DNA of 64,000 bases, taken from positions 310,001-374,000 of the forward strand of contig NZ_JACNMF010000002.1 of NCBI RefSeq assembly GCF_014270105.1, given 5' to 3'. Below the pieces are notes generated by a model. That model did not search any database. It was not told the DNA's origin and saw only the letters and a list, made by a program, of their open reading frames with translations. Source of the stretch: Hyunsoonleella aquatilis (GTDB lineage: Bacteria; Bacteroidota; Bacteroidia; Flavobacteriales; Flavobacteriaceae). This document shows positions 25,315 to 35,384 of the stretch, one piece after another (position 1 is the first letter of the stretch; every line of letters begins with the position of its first letter). A program made the translations under genes and the position numbers.

Positions 25315-26493
25315 ATGAAATATACAGTTGTAATATTATTGACCGCCATTTTACTGACTTCTTGTGGTGGAGATAAAAATAAATCGGTTGAAGACATTAT
25401 AGCTTCAAAGGATTTAGAACAAATTCGTCAAAAGAAAGCTGAATTGGACGCATCTGCCCTGGAGATTGCAACACAATTGAAGCTCTTGGAAAAGGAAATT
25501 AAAACTCTAGATCCATTGGAAAAAATACCATTAATCACAACATTTGATGCCAAGGAAACAGAGTTCAATCACTTTGTAGAACTCCAAGGAAACGTAAGCA
25601 CAAAACAAAATGTGGTCATAATGGCGGAATATGCCGGAGTACTTTCTAAGGTTTATGTAAAAGAGGGACAAAAGGTAAGCAAAGGGCAAACCTTGGCAAA
25701 AATTGATGATGGCGGTTTAAGCCAGCAACTGGCCCAGGCCAAAATTCAAGCTGATTTGGCTAAAACTACATTTGAACGCCAAAAGCGCTTATGGGACCAA
25801 AAAATTGGTAGCGAGATTCAATATTTACAAGCCAAGTCCAATTATGAGGCTCAGGAAGAAATGGTAAACCAGATTCAACAACAGGTAGGCAAAACCTTGG
25901 TTCGTGCTCCTTTTTCGGGAACAATTGATGATGTAATTACAGACCAGGGTAGCGTGGTGGCACCAGGGCAATCCCAACTTTTTAGAATTGTGAACTTGGA
26001 CGATATGTACATTGAAACGGACGTGCCAGAACGTTATGTGGCAAATATTGTTCCAGGGAAATTGGTAAAAGTAAACTTCCCCGTTTTAGGCAAAGATATC
26101 GAGGCCAAGGTACGTCAAGCTGGAAACTTTATAAATCCTGACAATAGAACGTTTAAGGTTGAAGTGGCTCTTCCGAAGAACGATGCCTCCATTAAACCTA
26201 ACCTTACGACAAAACTAAAGATTAACGATTATACCAATGAAAAAGCGATTTTGATTCCACAGAGTATCATTTCGGAAAATGCGGAAGGCGACCAATACGT
26301 TTACACAATTTCTGATAAACAGGGCAAAATGGCCAAAGCGAAACGTACCATTATTACAACTGGAAAAACTCAGGGAGATGATATCGAGGTACTTTCTGGC
26401 ATTACAAACGGTGATGAAATTATTATGGAGGGGGCGCGTAGTGTTAAAGATGAACAGGACGTGAAAATTTTGGAACTGGTAACTGCTAACTAA
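25315..26493 (+). CDS. RND efflux periplasmic adaptor, lipoprotein
   Basis: The 392-aa membrane-fusion protein has lipobox LLTSC (Cys17). A helical segment (about 20-65) precedes the lipoyl half GVLSKVYVKEGQKVSKGQTLAKIDD (about 103-127), then the hairpin, the second lipoyl half (KTLVRAPFSGTIDDV) and beta-barrel domains. It links TolC and the pump. Substrates are unknown. Confidence 0.93.
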   Translation: MKYTVVILLTAILLTSCGGDKNKSVEDIIASKDLEQIRQKKAELDASALEIATQLKLLEKEIKTLDPLEKIPLITTFDAKETEFNHFVELQGNVSTKQNVVIMAEYAGVLSKVYVKEGQKVSKGQTLAKIDDGGLSQQLAQAKIQADLAKTTFERQKRLWDQKIGSEIQYLQAKSNYEAQEEMVNQIQQQVGKTLVRAPFSGTIDDVITDQGSVVAPGQSQLFRIVNLDDMYIETDVPERYVANIVPGKLVKVNFPVLGKDIEAKVRQAGNFINPDNRTFKVEVALPKNDASIKPNLTTKLKINDYTNEKAILIPQSIISENAEGDQYVYTISDKQGKMAKAKRTIITTGKTQGDDIEVLSGITNGDEIIMEGARSVKDEQDVKILELVTAN

Positions 26494-26511
26494 TCCAAAG
26501 ACCAAGAAGCA

Positions 26512-29500
26512 ATGACAAAAGATTTAAAAAACAAAAAAGTAGATAAGGAATTTCCGTTATCCTCTTGGGCTATCAACAACAAAACCACTATGTATGTTTT
26601 GATAGCCGTGATTTTGATGCTGGGTGCCAGTGCTTATTTTAGCATGCCACGCGAGAATTTCCCAGAGGTGAAGGAAACGAAAATATATATTAGTTCTGTA
26701 TATCCAGGAAATACCGCAGAGGATATAGAAAAACTAATTACCGACCCCATCGAGGATAAATTAAAAACGGTAAGCAATGTGGTCGAAATCACATCAACCT
26801 CCCAGGAGGATTATTCACTTGTGGTTGTTGAGTTTGATGAAAATATTACGGTTGAAGCCGCAAAGCAAAAGGTAAAGGATGAAGTAGACACCGAAACCTC
26901 AAGCGAAGACTGGCCTACATTTAATGGTGCGAAGGTAGAACCCAACATCTTCGATTTAAGTATGTCCGAAGAAATGCCAATTCTCAACATAAATATTTCT
27001 GGAGACTATCCTGTAGATAAGCTCAAAGAGTATGGCGAATATTTAGAAGATGAAATAGAAAGTTTACTTGAAATCAAACAAGTGGATATTCGTGGTGCAC
27101 AGGAAAAAGAGGTGGAAGTAGCTGTCGATATTTATAAGATGATGGCGGCAAAGGTCAGTTTTAGGGACATTACAGATGCCATCAGAAATGGAAATGTGAC
27201 CATATCCGCTGGTAATTTAATCGCAAGTGGCCAGAGGCGTACAATTAGAATTATAGGTGAAATTGAATCTCCTAATGAGCTTGAACGCTTTGTGGTCAAA
27301 TCCGAAATGGGCAACTCCATTTACCTCAAAGATGTGGCAACAGTCAATTTTAGAGACAAGGACAAAACCACCTACGCTAGAGAGTTTGGCCATCCAGTGG
27401 TAATGCTTGATGTAAAGAAGCGCGCCGGCGAAAACATGGTTGCGGCAGCAGACCAAATCAAAGTAATTGTTGAAACCGCCATTGCAAATGTATTCCCACC
27501 CGATTTGGAAGTTACGATTTCCAACGATCAGTCTTCAAAGACCATAGGACAAGTAGATGATTTGGTAAACAATATCATCTTCGGGATTATTCTAGTGGTT
27601 ACGGTGTTAATGTTCTTTTTAGGGTTTAAAAACGCTCTGTTTGTGGGCTTTGCTATCCCAATGTCCATGTTCATGTCTTTAATGATTTTGAATACGCTTG
27701 GCTACACCATGAATACCATGATTTTGTTTGGTTTGATTATGGGGCTTGGAATGCTCGTGGATAACGGTATCGTGGTAGTAGAAAATGTGTACCGTTTGAT
27801 GAGCGACGAGGGCATGAGCCGCATAGAAGCGGCTAAAAAAGGCATTGGAGAGATTGCATTCCCCATTATAATTTCAACCGCAACCACTGTAGCTGCCTTT
27901 ATTCCTTTGGGGCTTTGGCCGGGTATTATGGGAGAATTTATGATTTATTTCCCAGTAACCCTTTCGGTGGTTTTAGGGTCTTCGCTGTTCGTAGCCATAT
28001 TTTTTAACTCCGTATTAGTATCGCAGTATATGACAACAGAGGATAAGGAAATGCCCCTTCAAAACATTATTAAAATATCTGCGATTGTAGGCGGTATTGG
28101 TTTACTAATTATGATTTTTGGTGGCGAAAACCGTGCCTTTGGAAGTTTAATGGTGGTTGCGATAATTTTACTTTGGATATACCGCCTGTTTCTGCGCTCA
28201 TGGGCCAATAGCTTTCAAAACAAAGTATTGCCAAAATGGGAGCGCTTCTATGAAAAGATATTGCGCAGTGCCTTAAGCGGCAGAAAGCCGGCATTTATTG
28301 CCATTGGCACTGTAGTACTTTTATTTATTGCTTTTATGGGATTTGGTGCCTCCGTTGGAAGTCAACGAACCAAAGTAGAGTTTTTCCCTGACAACACACC
28401 CAATCAAATCATTGTTTACATTGAATATCCTGAAGGCACGGACATCGAAAAGACTAATGCGATTACCAAGGATATAGAGGAACGTGTTTATAAAATCTTA
28501 AACGAAGAGGCCTACTTAAAAGGCGACTTCAATTTCCTGACTGAAAGTGCAGTATCCCAAGTGGGTGCTGGTGCCGGAAATCCGCAAACTGATGGTGGTT
28601 CCCAAGCAGAAATGCCCCACCGTGGCAAAATAACGGCCACCATGCGCGAGTATAAACTCAGGGATGGTGCCGACAGCAACGTTCTCTTGAAAAAAGTTCA
28701 GGAAGATTTGCAGGGCATTTACCCCGGCGTAGCCATTTCCGTTGAAAAGGATGCCGTTGGCCCTCCTGCAGGATATCCTATCAACCTAGAGCTGGAAGGC
28801 AATGATTACAGCGAACTGATTGCCACGGCTGAAAAAATGCGTGATTTCATCAATTCTAAAAACATTCAGGGCATTGATGAGTTAAAAATTGATGTGAACA
28901 AGTCCAAGCCCACAATGCAGGTAGAAGTGGACCGAAAAAAGGCTGGTGAATTGGGCGTTAGCGCAGGACAAGTAGGCTCACAGTTGCGAAATTCTATCTT
29001 CGGAGAAAAAGCAGGAATCTATAAGGAGGACGGCGAGGATTATGACATTTATGTCCGTTTTAATGAAGAGAATCGCTATAACACCAGTGCGATTTTCAAC
29101 CAAAGAATCACCTTTAGGGATATGGCCTCTGGCAAGATTAAAGAAATCCCTGTATCTACAGTGGCCCAACAAAAGAATAATTCTGGATTTAGTGCCATCA
29201 AACATCGGGATGTACGTCGTGTAGTTACCTTGTATTCGGCATTGGCCCCAGGGTATACAGATGCAGGGGCTATCGTTTCAAAGATTCAAAATGAAATGAA
29301 AAGCTTTACTGAAAAGCCAGATAGTGTAAAAGTAGATTACACTGGTCAAATTGAAGAGCAAAACAAGCAGATGGCCTTCTTGATGGGGGCGTTCTTCACA
29401 GGATTAGGTTTAATTTTCTTTATTCTGATTTTCCAATTCAATTCTGTTTCTAAACCAGCGATAATCATGCTGGCCATATTCTTGAGTTTAATTGGCGTAT

Positions 29501-30051
29501 TTGGCGGTATCGTCATCACGGGTAGTGCTTTTGTAATAATGATGACGATGATGGGGATTATCTCGTTGGCCGGTATTGTGGTGAACAATGGTGTGGTATT
29601 ATTGGATTACACCCAACTGCTTATCGACCGTAAAAAGGTACTTTTAGATTTGGAGGATGAGCAATATTTACAGCAGGATGATTTAATTGAAGCCATCGTG
29701 AAAGGTGGAAAAGCTCGTTTGCGTCCTGTATTGTTAACCGCCATCACCACCATTTTAGGGTTGATTCCTTTAGCAACTGGTTTTAATATCAACTTCTTTA
29801 CATTGCTCAGTGAATTCAATCCAAACATTTATATGGGAGGTGATAACGTAATTTTCTGGGGACCTTTGGCCTGGACTGTAATTTATGGTTTATTCATAGC
29901 AACGTTCTTAACGTTGATTGTCGTACCGATTCTGTTTTTCTTATCCACTAAATTCAAAATGTGGTTGTTCAAGAGGCGCAATGCCAAGGTAGGCCTGGTT
30001 TCCACTCAACAGGAAGTATTTAATGTCTCTGAACGTTTAGAAGGAGCATAA
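26512..30051 (+). CDS. RND efflux transporter permease
   Basis: The 1,179-aa protein is longer than AcrB (1,049 aa), mainly through loop insertions and a C-terminal tail. Twelve membrane helices are visible in two halves. TM4 has GMLVDNGIVVVENVYRLM and TM10 SLAGIVVNNGVVLLDY. The AcrB proton-relay pair Asp-Asp is here Asp-Asn, which is common in one branch of RND pumps rather than a defect. It is the last gene of the tetR-tolC-adaptor-pump operon and is followed by a terminator. Confidence 0.94.
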   Translation: MTKDLKNKKVDKEFPLSSWAINNKTTMYVLIAVILMLGASAYFSMPRENFPEVKETKIYISSVYPGNTAEDIEKLITDPIEDKLKTVSNVVEITSTSQEDYSLVVVEFDENITVEAAKQKVKDEVDTETSSEDWPTFNGAKVEPNIFDLSMSEEMPILNINISGDYPVDKLKEYGEYLEDEIESLLEIKQVDIRGAQEKEVEVAVDIYKMMAAKVSFRDITDAIRNGNVTISAGNLIASGQRRTIRIIGEIESPNELERFVVKSEMGNSIYLKDVATVNFRDKDKTTYAREFGHPVVMLDVKKRAGENMVAAADQIKVIVETAIANVFPPDLEVTISNDQSSKTIGQVDDLVNNIIFGIILVVTVLMFFLGFKNALFVGFAIPMSMFMSLMILNTLGYTMNTMILFGLIMGLGMLVDNGIVVVENVYRLMSDEGMSRIEAAKKGIGEIAFPIIISTATTVAAFIPLGLWPGIMGEFMIYFPVTLSVVLGSSLFVAIFFNSVLVSQYMTTEDKEMPLQNIIKISAIVGGIGLLIMIFGGENRAFGSLMVVAIILLWIYRLFLRSWANSFQNKVLPKWERFYEKILRSALSGRKPAFIAIGTVVLLFIAFMGFGASVGSQRTKVEFFPDNTPNQIIVYIEYPEGTDIEKTNAITKDIEERVYKILNEEAYLKGDFNFLTESAVSQVGAGAGNPQTDGGSQAEMPHRGKITATMREYKLRDGADSNVLLKKVQEDLQGIYPGVAISVEKDAVGPPAGYPINLELEGNDYSELIATAEKMRDFINSKNIQGIDELKIDVNKSKPTMQVEVDRKKAGELGVSAGQVGSQLRNSIFGEKAGIYKEDGEDYDIYVRFNEENRYNTSAIFNQRITFRDMASGKIKEIPVSTVAQQKNNSGFSAIKHRDVRRVVTLYSALAPGYTDAGAIVSKIQNEMKSFTEKPDSVKVDYTGQIEEQNKQMAFLMGAFFTGLGLIFFILIFQFNSVSKPAIIMLAIFLSLIGVFGGIVITGSAFVIMMTMMGIISLAGIVVNNGVVLLDYTQLLIDRKKVLLDLEDEQYLQQDDLIEAIVKGGKARLRPVLLTAITTILGLIPLATGFNINFFTLLSEFNPNIYMGGDNVIFWGPLAWTVIYGLFIATFLTLIVVPILFFLSTKFKMWLFKRRNAKVGLVSTQQEVFNVSERLEGA

Positions 30052-30099
30052 AAAATTGTTTTTAATTGTTGTTTGACTAACTCGATTAATAGCGGGAAG

Positions 30100-30125
30100 G
30101 AGCCACAGTTTTTGTGGCTCTTTTC
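30100..30125 (+). terminator. terminator of the efflux operon
   Basis: GAGCCACA (30100-30107) pairs with TGTGGCTC (30113-30120), followed by TTTTC. Confidence 0.75.
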
Positions 30126-30148
30126 ATTTGACTTTGAAGTTTGAAAAT

Positions 30149-30172
30149 GTCACCCTGAGCGCAGTCGAAGGG
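30149..30172. repeat. intergenic repeat of a type common in flavobacteria
   Basis: The stretch CACCCTGAGCGCAGTCGAAG is an intergenic sequence I recognise as frequent in Flavobacteriaceae genomes. Copy number cannot be tested here. Confidence 0.4.
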
Positions 30173-30242
30173 TTGTTTTAGAATCTCATCCCAACAAGCG
30201 CAAATTCAATCTTCAAATTCACTATAATAGTAATAACTTACG

Positions 30243-30250
30243 TAAATTTG
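30243..30250 (+). promoter_or_regulatory. -7 box of aspS (TAAATTTG)
   Basis: Exact TAnnTTTG, 21 bp upstream of the aspS ATG. Confidence 0.6.
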
Positions 30251-30270
30251 CACCTCAATTTTTCACGACA

Positions 30271-32025
30271 ATGTACAGAAGTCATACCTGTGGCGAATTA
30301 AGGGCGTCACATATCAATACAGAAGTGACCTTGGCCGGATGGGTGCAAGGCGTTAGGGACAAAGGATTCATGGTGTATATGGATTTACGGGACCGCTACG
30401 GCATCATACAATTGTATTTTGACGAAGAGCAAACCCAGGCCGCTTTATTAAAAAAGGCTCAAAAATTAGGACGCGAATTCGTGATTCAAATTACAGGCAA
30501 AGTTCAAGAACGGGCCTCAAAAAATCCAAACATCCCAACAGGTGATATCGAAATTTTGGTTTCGGAATTGAACATTTTGAACGAAGCCCTTTTACCGCCT
30601 TTCACTATTGAAGATAAAACCGATGGTGGTGAGGATTTACGGATGAAATATCGCTATTTAGACATCCGCCGAAATCCTGTGAAAGACAGTTTGATTTTTA
30701 GACATAAGGTAACACAAGAAGTTCGAAACTACCTTTCAAACGAAGGATTTATCGAAGTGGAGACGCCTTATTTGATAAAATCTACGCCAGAAGGTGCTCG
30801 TGATTTTGTGGTGCCTTCCAGAATGAACGAAGGTCAGTTTTATGCCCTACCACAATCGCCTCAAACATTCAAACAGTTGCTGATGGTTGGTGGCTTGGAT
30901 AAATATTTCCAAATCGTAAAGTGTTTTAGGGATGAAGATTTACGGGCCGACAGACAGCCAGAATTCACTCAGATTGATTGTGAAATGGCATTTATTGAAC
31001 AGGAAGATATTTTAAACACTTTTGAGGGACTGACACGTCATTTACTCAAGGAAATCAAAGGAATCGATATCGATAAATTCCCAAGAATGCAGTATGACGA
31101 TGCCATGCGCTTGTATGGTAACGACAAACCCGACATTCGTTTTGAGATGCGATTTGGAGAGCTTAATGAAGTTGCACAGCATAAAGATTTCAATGTTTTC
31201 AATAAAGCGGAATTAGTCGTTGGAATTGCCGTTCCCGGAGGCAATAGCTACACTAGAAAGGAAATAGATAAACTCATTGATTGGGTAAAACGCCCACAAG
31301 TTGGCGCGCTTGGCATGGTGTATTGCCGTTGTAATGAAGATAGCTCTTTTAAATCGTCCGTCGATAAATTTTATGACCAAGAGGATCTTGGAAAATGGGC
31401 AGAAGCAACAGGTGCAAAACCGGGTGATTTAATATGCGTGCTTTCAGGGGAAACTCACAAAGTCCGTACCCAACTCAGCGCACTAAGAATGGAATTGGCA
31501 GAGCGTTTGGGCTTACGCAAGCCGGATGAGTTTGCTCCTTTATGGGTCATGGATTTTCCATTGTTGGAATGGGACGAGGACACAGAGCGCTACCATGCCA
31601 TGCACCACCCGTTCACGGCTCCAAAACCGGGGCAAATAGAATTATTAAAAACGGATCCGGGAGCAGTAAAAGCCAATGCCTACGATTTGGTATTAAACGG
31701 CAACGAAATTGGCGGTGGTTCTATCAGAATTCACGATAAGGAAACCCAATCCTTAATGTTCGATTATTTAGGCTTTACGCCAGAAGAAGCCAAAGCGCAA
31801 TTTGGTTTCCTAATGGATGCCTTCCAATATGGCGCGCCCCCGCATGGTGGACTTGCTTTTGGACTGGATAGACTCGTGGCCATTTTAGGCGGACAGGAAA
31901 CCATAAGGGATTTTATAGCCTTCCCAAAAAACAATGCGGGACGTGATGTGATGATTGACGCCCCCGCTCCAATCGATGATGACCAATTGGAAGAATTGAG
32001 CTTAAAATTGAACTTAAAATCTTAA
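30271..32025 (+). CDS. aspS: aspartyl-tRNA synthetase
   Basis: The 584-aa class II synthetase has an N-terminal OB-fold anticodon-binding domain (residues 1-105, with [22 protein letters not shown]). The catalytic core has motif 2 ([18 protein letters not shown]) and motif 3 ([14 protein letters not shown], near 540). The bacterial GAD insertion ([14 protein letters not shown] to [11 protein letters not shown], about 285-400) is present. The length is typical for bacterial AspRS. It starts at ATG 30271, just after its own promoter. Confidence 0.97.
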   Translation: MYRSHTCGELRASHINTEVTLAGWVQGVRDKGFMVYMDLRDRYGIIQLYFDEEQTQAALLKKAQKLGREFVIQITGKVQERASKNPNIPTGDIEILVSELNILNEALLPPFTIEDKTDGGEDLRMKYRYLDIRRNPVKDSLIFRHKVTQEVRNYLSNEGFIEVETPYLIKSTPEGARDFVVPSRMNEGQFYALPQSPQTFKQLLMVGGLDKYFQIVKCFRDEDLRADRQPEFTQIDCEMAFIEQEDILNTFEGLTRHLLKEIKGIDIDKFPRMQYDDAMRLYGNDKPDIRFEMRFGELNEVAQHKDFNVFNKAELVVGIAVPGGNSYTRKEIDKLIDWVKRPQVGALGMVYCRCNEDSSFKSSVDKFYDQEDLGKWAEATGAKPGDLICVLSGETHKVRTQLSALRMELAERLGLRKPDEFAPLWVMDFPLLEWDEDTERYHAMHHPFTAPKPGQIELLKTDPGAVKANAYDLVLNGNEIGGGSIRIHDKETQSLMFDYLGFTPEEAKAQFGFLMDAFQYGAPPHGGLAFGLDRLVAILGGQETIRDFIAFPKNNAGRDVMIDAPAPIDDDQLEELSLKLNLKS

Positions 32026-32030
32026 AAACT

Positions 32031-32055
32031 AAATCCCGTTAATGCGGGATTTTTT
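32031..32055 (+). terminator. aspS terminator
   Basis: AAATCCCG (32031-32038) pairs with CGGGATTT (32045-32052), followed by T-rich sequence. Confidence 0.8.
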
Positions 32056-32075
32056 GTTACTTTTATTTCATTCAC

Positions 32076-32783
32076 ATGAAACAATTTTTTCTACTTGTAA
32101 CGCTAGTGTTATCATCGATTGTATTCTCACAAAATATGACTGGGGAACAACTTTTGGAAAAAGCCATCGCCTATCACGACCCAAATGGCAATTGGAACAG
32201 CTTTAAAGGTGAACTTAACATCACCATGGAAATCCCGGAAAAACCCAATCGGGATAGCGAAATCCTTATCGATTTGCCCGGGCAATATTTTTCAATGACT
32301 TCCAAGGTAGAAAACGACGCTACAAAGTATTTTATACGCAAAGACAGTATCACTGTTATTTTCAATAGTGACAAAAGCCCTTCCGATCCCATTATAAAAA
32401 AACATAAAAAGCGGGCGCAATTTTTCAAAAACTACTATACCTATTTGTACGGTTTGCCAATGAAACTGAAGGATCCTGGTACAATTATTCACAATGAAGT
32501 GCAAAGCAAAATCTTTAAGGGTGAACCCTATTGGGTGCTAAAAGCAACTTATGAAGCATCGGTGGGCAAGGATATTTGGTATTTTTATTTCAACAAGGAA
32601 AATTATGCCATGGAAGTGTATCAATTTTTTAGGGATGAATCCAAAAATGACGGGGAGTATATTTTATTGACCGAAGAGGAAACTATCAATGGCATAAAAA
32701 TGCCGAAAGTGCGGGCTTGGTTTATGAACAAGGATGATAAATATTTAGGTACAGACATTTTAAAATCACCCGGACAACCATGA
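32076..32783 (+). CDS. DUF6503-type periplasmic protein (LolA-like fold)
   Basis: The 235-aa protein has a signal peptide (to about residue 18, VFSQ) and a single beta-rich domain. It contains YGLPMKLKDPGT (about 125-136) and a final WFMNKDDKYLGTDIL, a pattern known from DUF6503/outer-membrane lipoprotein-sorting-like proteins in Bacteroidota. A lipid-binding role is only inferred from the fold class. Its stop overlaps the ClC start by 4 bp, so both are made from one mRNA. Confidence 0.75.
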   Translation: MKQFFLLVTLVLSSIVFSQNMTGEQLLEKAIAYHDPNGNWNSFKGELNITMEIPEKPNRDSEILIDLPGQYFSMTSKVENDATKYFIRKDSITVIFNSDKSPSDPIIKKHKKRAQFFKNYYTYLYGLPMKLKDPGTIIHNEVQSKIFKGEPYWVLKATYEASVGKDIWYFYFNKENYAMEVYQFFRDESKNDGEYILLTEEETINGIKMPKVRAWFMNKDDKYLGTDILKSPGQP

Positions 32784-34561
32784 AATTTAGAGCCCTTTTA
32801 CGAAAATTTTTAATCTGGAAATACAAGCATATTTCTGAGCGCCAGTTCATTTATATCCTCAGTATTTTGGTTGGGTTTTTGGCCGGAATGGGCACGGTGG
32901 TACTCAAAAACCTGACACATACCATAAGGCATCTTTTTAACCTATATGTTTTTAAAGATTACCAAAGTTCACTCTATTTTATTTTACCTATCATCGGTTT
33001 GTTATTGGTGTATATCATTAAGCAAACCTGGCTAAAAAAACACATTGGCCATGGGATTTCCACCACCTTACATGCCATTTCAAAATTGAATGGCATTATT
33101 CCAAGATATAATATTTACGCCGCCTTGATTACCGCACCGCTTACAGTGGGTTTTGGTGGTTCAGTCGGGTTACAGGGTCCTGCAGTTAGCGTTGGATCGG
33201 CATTGGGCTCAAATGCCGCGCGTTTGTTTCACATGAACACAAAAACGCGACTATTACTCATTTCATGTGCGGCCGCCGGAGCTATGGCATCTATGTTTAA
33301 AGCACCCATTGCCGCTATTATTTTTGCCATTGAGATTTTTAGTTTGGACATTGCCTTTGCCTCTCTGATACCTCTTTTGCTAGCTTCCGTTTCTGCGGTG
33401 GTTACTTCCTATTTCTTTCTGGGAACAGATGTGTTGCTGCGCTTTGAACTTACAGACGAGTTTCAAATTAATGACCTTGGGTTTTATGCAGTTTTAGGAA
33501 TTGTTACGGGATTGATGTCGGTATATTTTTCAAAGATTTTCTTTAGCATTACCGATTTTTTCAAGCGATTTGAAAGTCGAGCAAAGCGATTGCTCATAGG
33601 TGGTTTGGCCATTGGCACCATGTTGTACATAATCCCGCCCCTTTATGGTGAAGGTTACGGCGTAATGAACAACCTGTTAAAAGGCGACCATATTGCTGCA
33701 ATTGGGACTACACCGTTTAATTTGGACTTGGAAAATATTTGGATAGTCATAGGCCTACTTTTAGGTATAACTATTTTTAAAGCCATTGCCATGACCACCA
33801 CTTTTGGCGCAGGAGGCGTTGGCGGGGTGTTTATACCAACCTTGGTGATGGGTAGTGCATTAGGGAATGCCTTTGCGAAAGTTATCAATAATCTGGGCCT
33901 GGACTTTCATGTTTCCGAATCCAATTTCACCTTAATAGGAATGACAGGGCTTATGGCCGGGGTACTGCACGCGCCACTAACTGCTATTTTCTTGATTGCC
34001 GAAATTACCGGAGGTTATGAATTGTTTGTACCTTTAATGCTCGTGGCGGCGATTTCCTTCTCGATCACCAAATATTTTGTGTCCCATTCCATTTACACTT
34101 TGAAGTTGGCAAAACGTGGCGAACTAATTACCCACGACAAAGACAAAAATGTGTTGATGATGATGGAAATCGATAAGGTTATCGAGACCAATTTCATTAT
34201 CCTAAAACCAGAAATGAAACTGAGGGAAGTACTGGAAAATGCAGTGGCCAAATCATCGCGAAACCATTTTCCTGTGGTAAGTAAAAACCATGAATTTTTG
34301 GGTGTGATCCGGCTGGACGATATCCGTCATATAATGTTCAACACCGATTTATATGATAAAGTAGATGTAGAAAGCCTGATGCATGCCGATGCGGGCATTA
34401 TCAATTACGAAGAGGATTCCATGAACGATATTATGAAAAAATTCAAGACCAGTGGCGCTTGGAATTTGCCCGTTATCAAAGAAGGGAAATACTATGGCTA
34501 TATTTCAAAATCAAAACTATTAACGGCTTACAGGCGGCAATTGATTAATGTGACTCAGTAG
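32780..34561 (+). CDS. ClC family chloride transporter with C-terminal CBS pair, gating Glu replaced by Gln
   Basis: The 593-aa ClC protein has about 10 membrane helices (residues 25-450) and two CBS domains (about 460-590). Motifs are GHGIS (90-94), FGGSVGLQGPAVSVG (125-139), an internal Glu185 (IFAIEIF) and GAGGVGGVFIPTLVMG (about 335-350). In exchangers the motif reads GxEGP and the Glu is the external gate. Here codon CAG gives Gln132. Glu-to-Gln at this site uncouples protons in studied ClC exchangers, so this may be a channel-like Cl- conductor, or an exchanger of altered type. It is co-transcribed with the DUF6503-type gene. Confidence 0.9.
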   Translation: MKFRALLRKFLIWKYKHISERQFIYILSILVGFLAGMGTVVLKNLTHTIRHLFNLYVFKDYQSSLYFILPIIGLLLVYIIKQTWLKKHIGHGISTTLHAISKLNGIIPRYNIYAALITAPLTVGFGGSVGLQGPAVSVGSALGSNAARLFHMNTKTRLLLISCAAAGAMASMFKAPIAAIIFAIEIFSLDIAFASLIPLLLASVSAVVTSYFFLGTDVLLRFELTDEFQINDLGFYAVLGIVTGLMSVYFSKIFFSITDFFKRFESRAKRLLIGGLAIGTMLYIIPPLYGEGYGVMNNLLKGDHIAAIGTTPFNLDLENIWIVIGLLLGITIFKAIAMTTTFGAGGVGGVFIPTLVMGSALGNAFAKVINNLGLDFHVSESNFTLIGMTGLMAGVLHAPLTAIFLIAEITGGYELFVPLMLVAAISFSITKYFVSHSIYTLKLAKRGELITHDKDKNVLMMMEIDKVIETNFIILKPEMKLREVLENAVAKSSRNHFPVVSKNHEFLGVIRLDDIRHIMFNTDLYDKVDVESLMHADAGIINYEEDSMNDIMKKFKTSGAWNLPVIKEGKYYGYISKSKLLTAYRRQLINVTQ

Positions 34562-34563
34562 AA

Positions 34564-34800
34564 ATGAAATACCTCATCCTCATATTGTTTCTTGCTTCCT
34601 TCGGATTGATTATCTGCGGTTTTGTTTTGGAAACCGAAAACGCTCAGAAACTTATAGGTTCAGGAGTGGCAGTGCTTTTTTTATTGGTCTTTCCGTTGTT
34701 TTCCTATTACCGCTGGAAGGATAAAAATTTAAAAGATTATATGCTCACCAAAGAGAATATGGACAAAATGCGCGAGAGTCAAAAAAGGAATAAACTTTAA
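34564..34800 (+). CDS. small membrane protein, unknown function
   Basis: The 78-aa protein has two hydrophobic helices (about 2-20 and 32-50) and a Lys-rich cytoplasmic tail. It lies 2 bp after the ClC stop and is the last gene of that operon. Confidence 0.7.
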   Translation: MKYLILILFLASFGLIICGFVLETENAQKLIGSGVAVLFLLVFPLFSYYRWKDKNLKDYMLTKENMDKMRESQKRNKL

Positions 34801-34804
34801 ATTT

Positions 34805-34893
34805 CGTCATTGCGAACACAGTGAAGCAATCTAGGGTTAGGTTTTTTTAGATGAGATTACTTCGTCGCTCGTTCCTCACTTCTCGTAATGACG
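34805..34893. repeat. 89-bp intergenic repeat unit with inverted ends
   Basis: CGTCATTGCGA (34805-34815) is matched by its near-inverse TCGTAATGACG (34883-34893). The segment TTGCGAACACAGTGAAGCAA is typical of dispersed intergenic repeats I know from flavobacteria. It fills the gap between the ClC operon and tadA. Confidence 0.5.
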
Positions 34894-34895
34894 TT

Positions 34896-35345
34896 TTAAT
34901 TCAAATTCCGCCTCGTAATAAAAAACCGCTTTAACAAAGCACCGGCTTCCTCGGCCAAAACATCACCCTCCAGTTTTGTTTTTGGATGTAGTTTTGTTTT
35001 TAGGTTAATACAGCCACGCTCCAAATCCCTAGCGCCGTAAACAATCCTTGAAATCTGGCTCCAATATAGCGCTCCGGCACACATCTGGCAGGGTTCCAAG
35101 GTCACATAAAGGGTGCAGTCTTTGAGATACTTACCTCCTAAAAAATTGGCGCCTGCAGTAATAGCCTGCATTTCTGCATGAGCGGTTACATCGTTTAGTG
35201 TTTCGGTTAAATTATGGCCACGAGCGATAATTTTATTGTCAACTACAATCACCGCCCCAACTGGAACCTCCCCTTTTTCATAGGCAAGTTCTGCCTCTTG
35301 GAGCGCTTTCCGCATAAAATAGCTGTCGTCAAAAGGTTCTATCAT
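34896..35345 (-). CDS. tadA: tRNA adenosine(34) deaminase
   Basis: The 149-aa protein has zinc/catalytic motif HAE (His56, Glu58) and PCxxC (Cys86, Cys89). TadA makes inosine at the wobble position of tRNA-Arg(ACG). The length and EVPVGAVIV near 26-34 fit TadA rather than a cytidine deaminase; guanine deaminase is the main alternative. It is divergent from dxs with about 40 bp between the starts. Confidence 0.88.
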   Translation of the reverse strand: MIEPFDDSYFMRKALQEAELAYEKGEVPVGAVIVVDNKIIARGHNLTETLNDVTAHAEMQAITAGANFLGGKYLKDCTLYVTLEPCQMCAGALYWSQISRIVYGARDLERGCINLKTKLHPKTKLEGDVLAEEAGALLKRFFITRRNLN

Positions 35346-35372
35346 AAACGTAAAAATACAAATTCATTCTTG

Positions 35373-35380
35373 TACTTTTG
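35373..35380 (+). promoter_or_regulatory. -7 box of dxs (TACTTTTG)
   Basis: An exact consensus match ends only 4 nt before the chosen GTG start of dxs, implying a leaderless or nearly leaderless mRNA. Confidence 0.6.
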
Positions 35381-35384
35381 TCTT

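Noticed and set aside
26512-30051. Asp-Asn in RND TM4 as a broken proton relay
   Set aside because: This variant is common in a whole branch of RND pumps, so it is not a defect.
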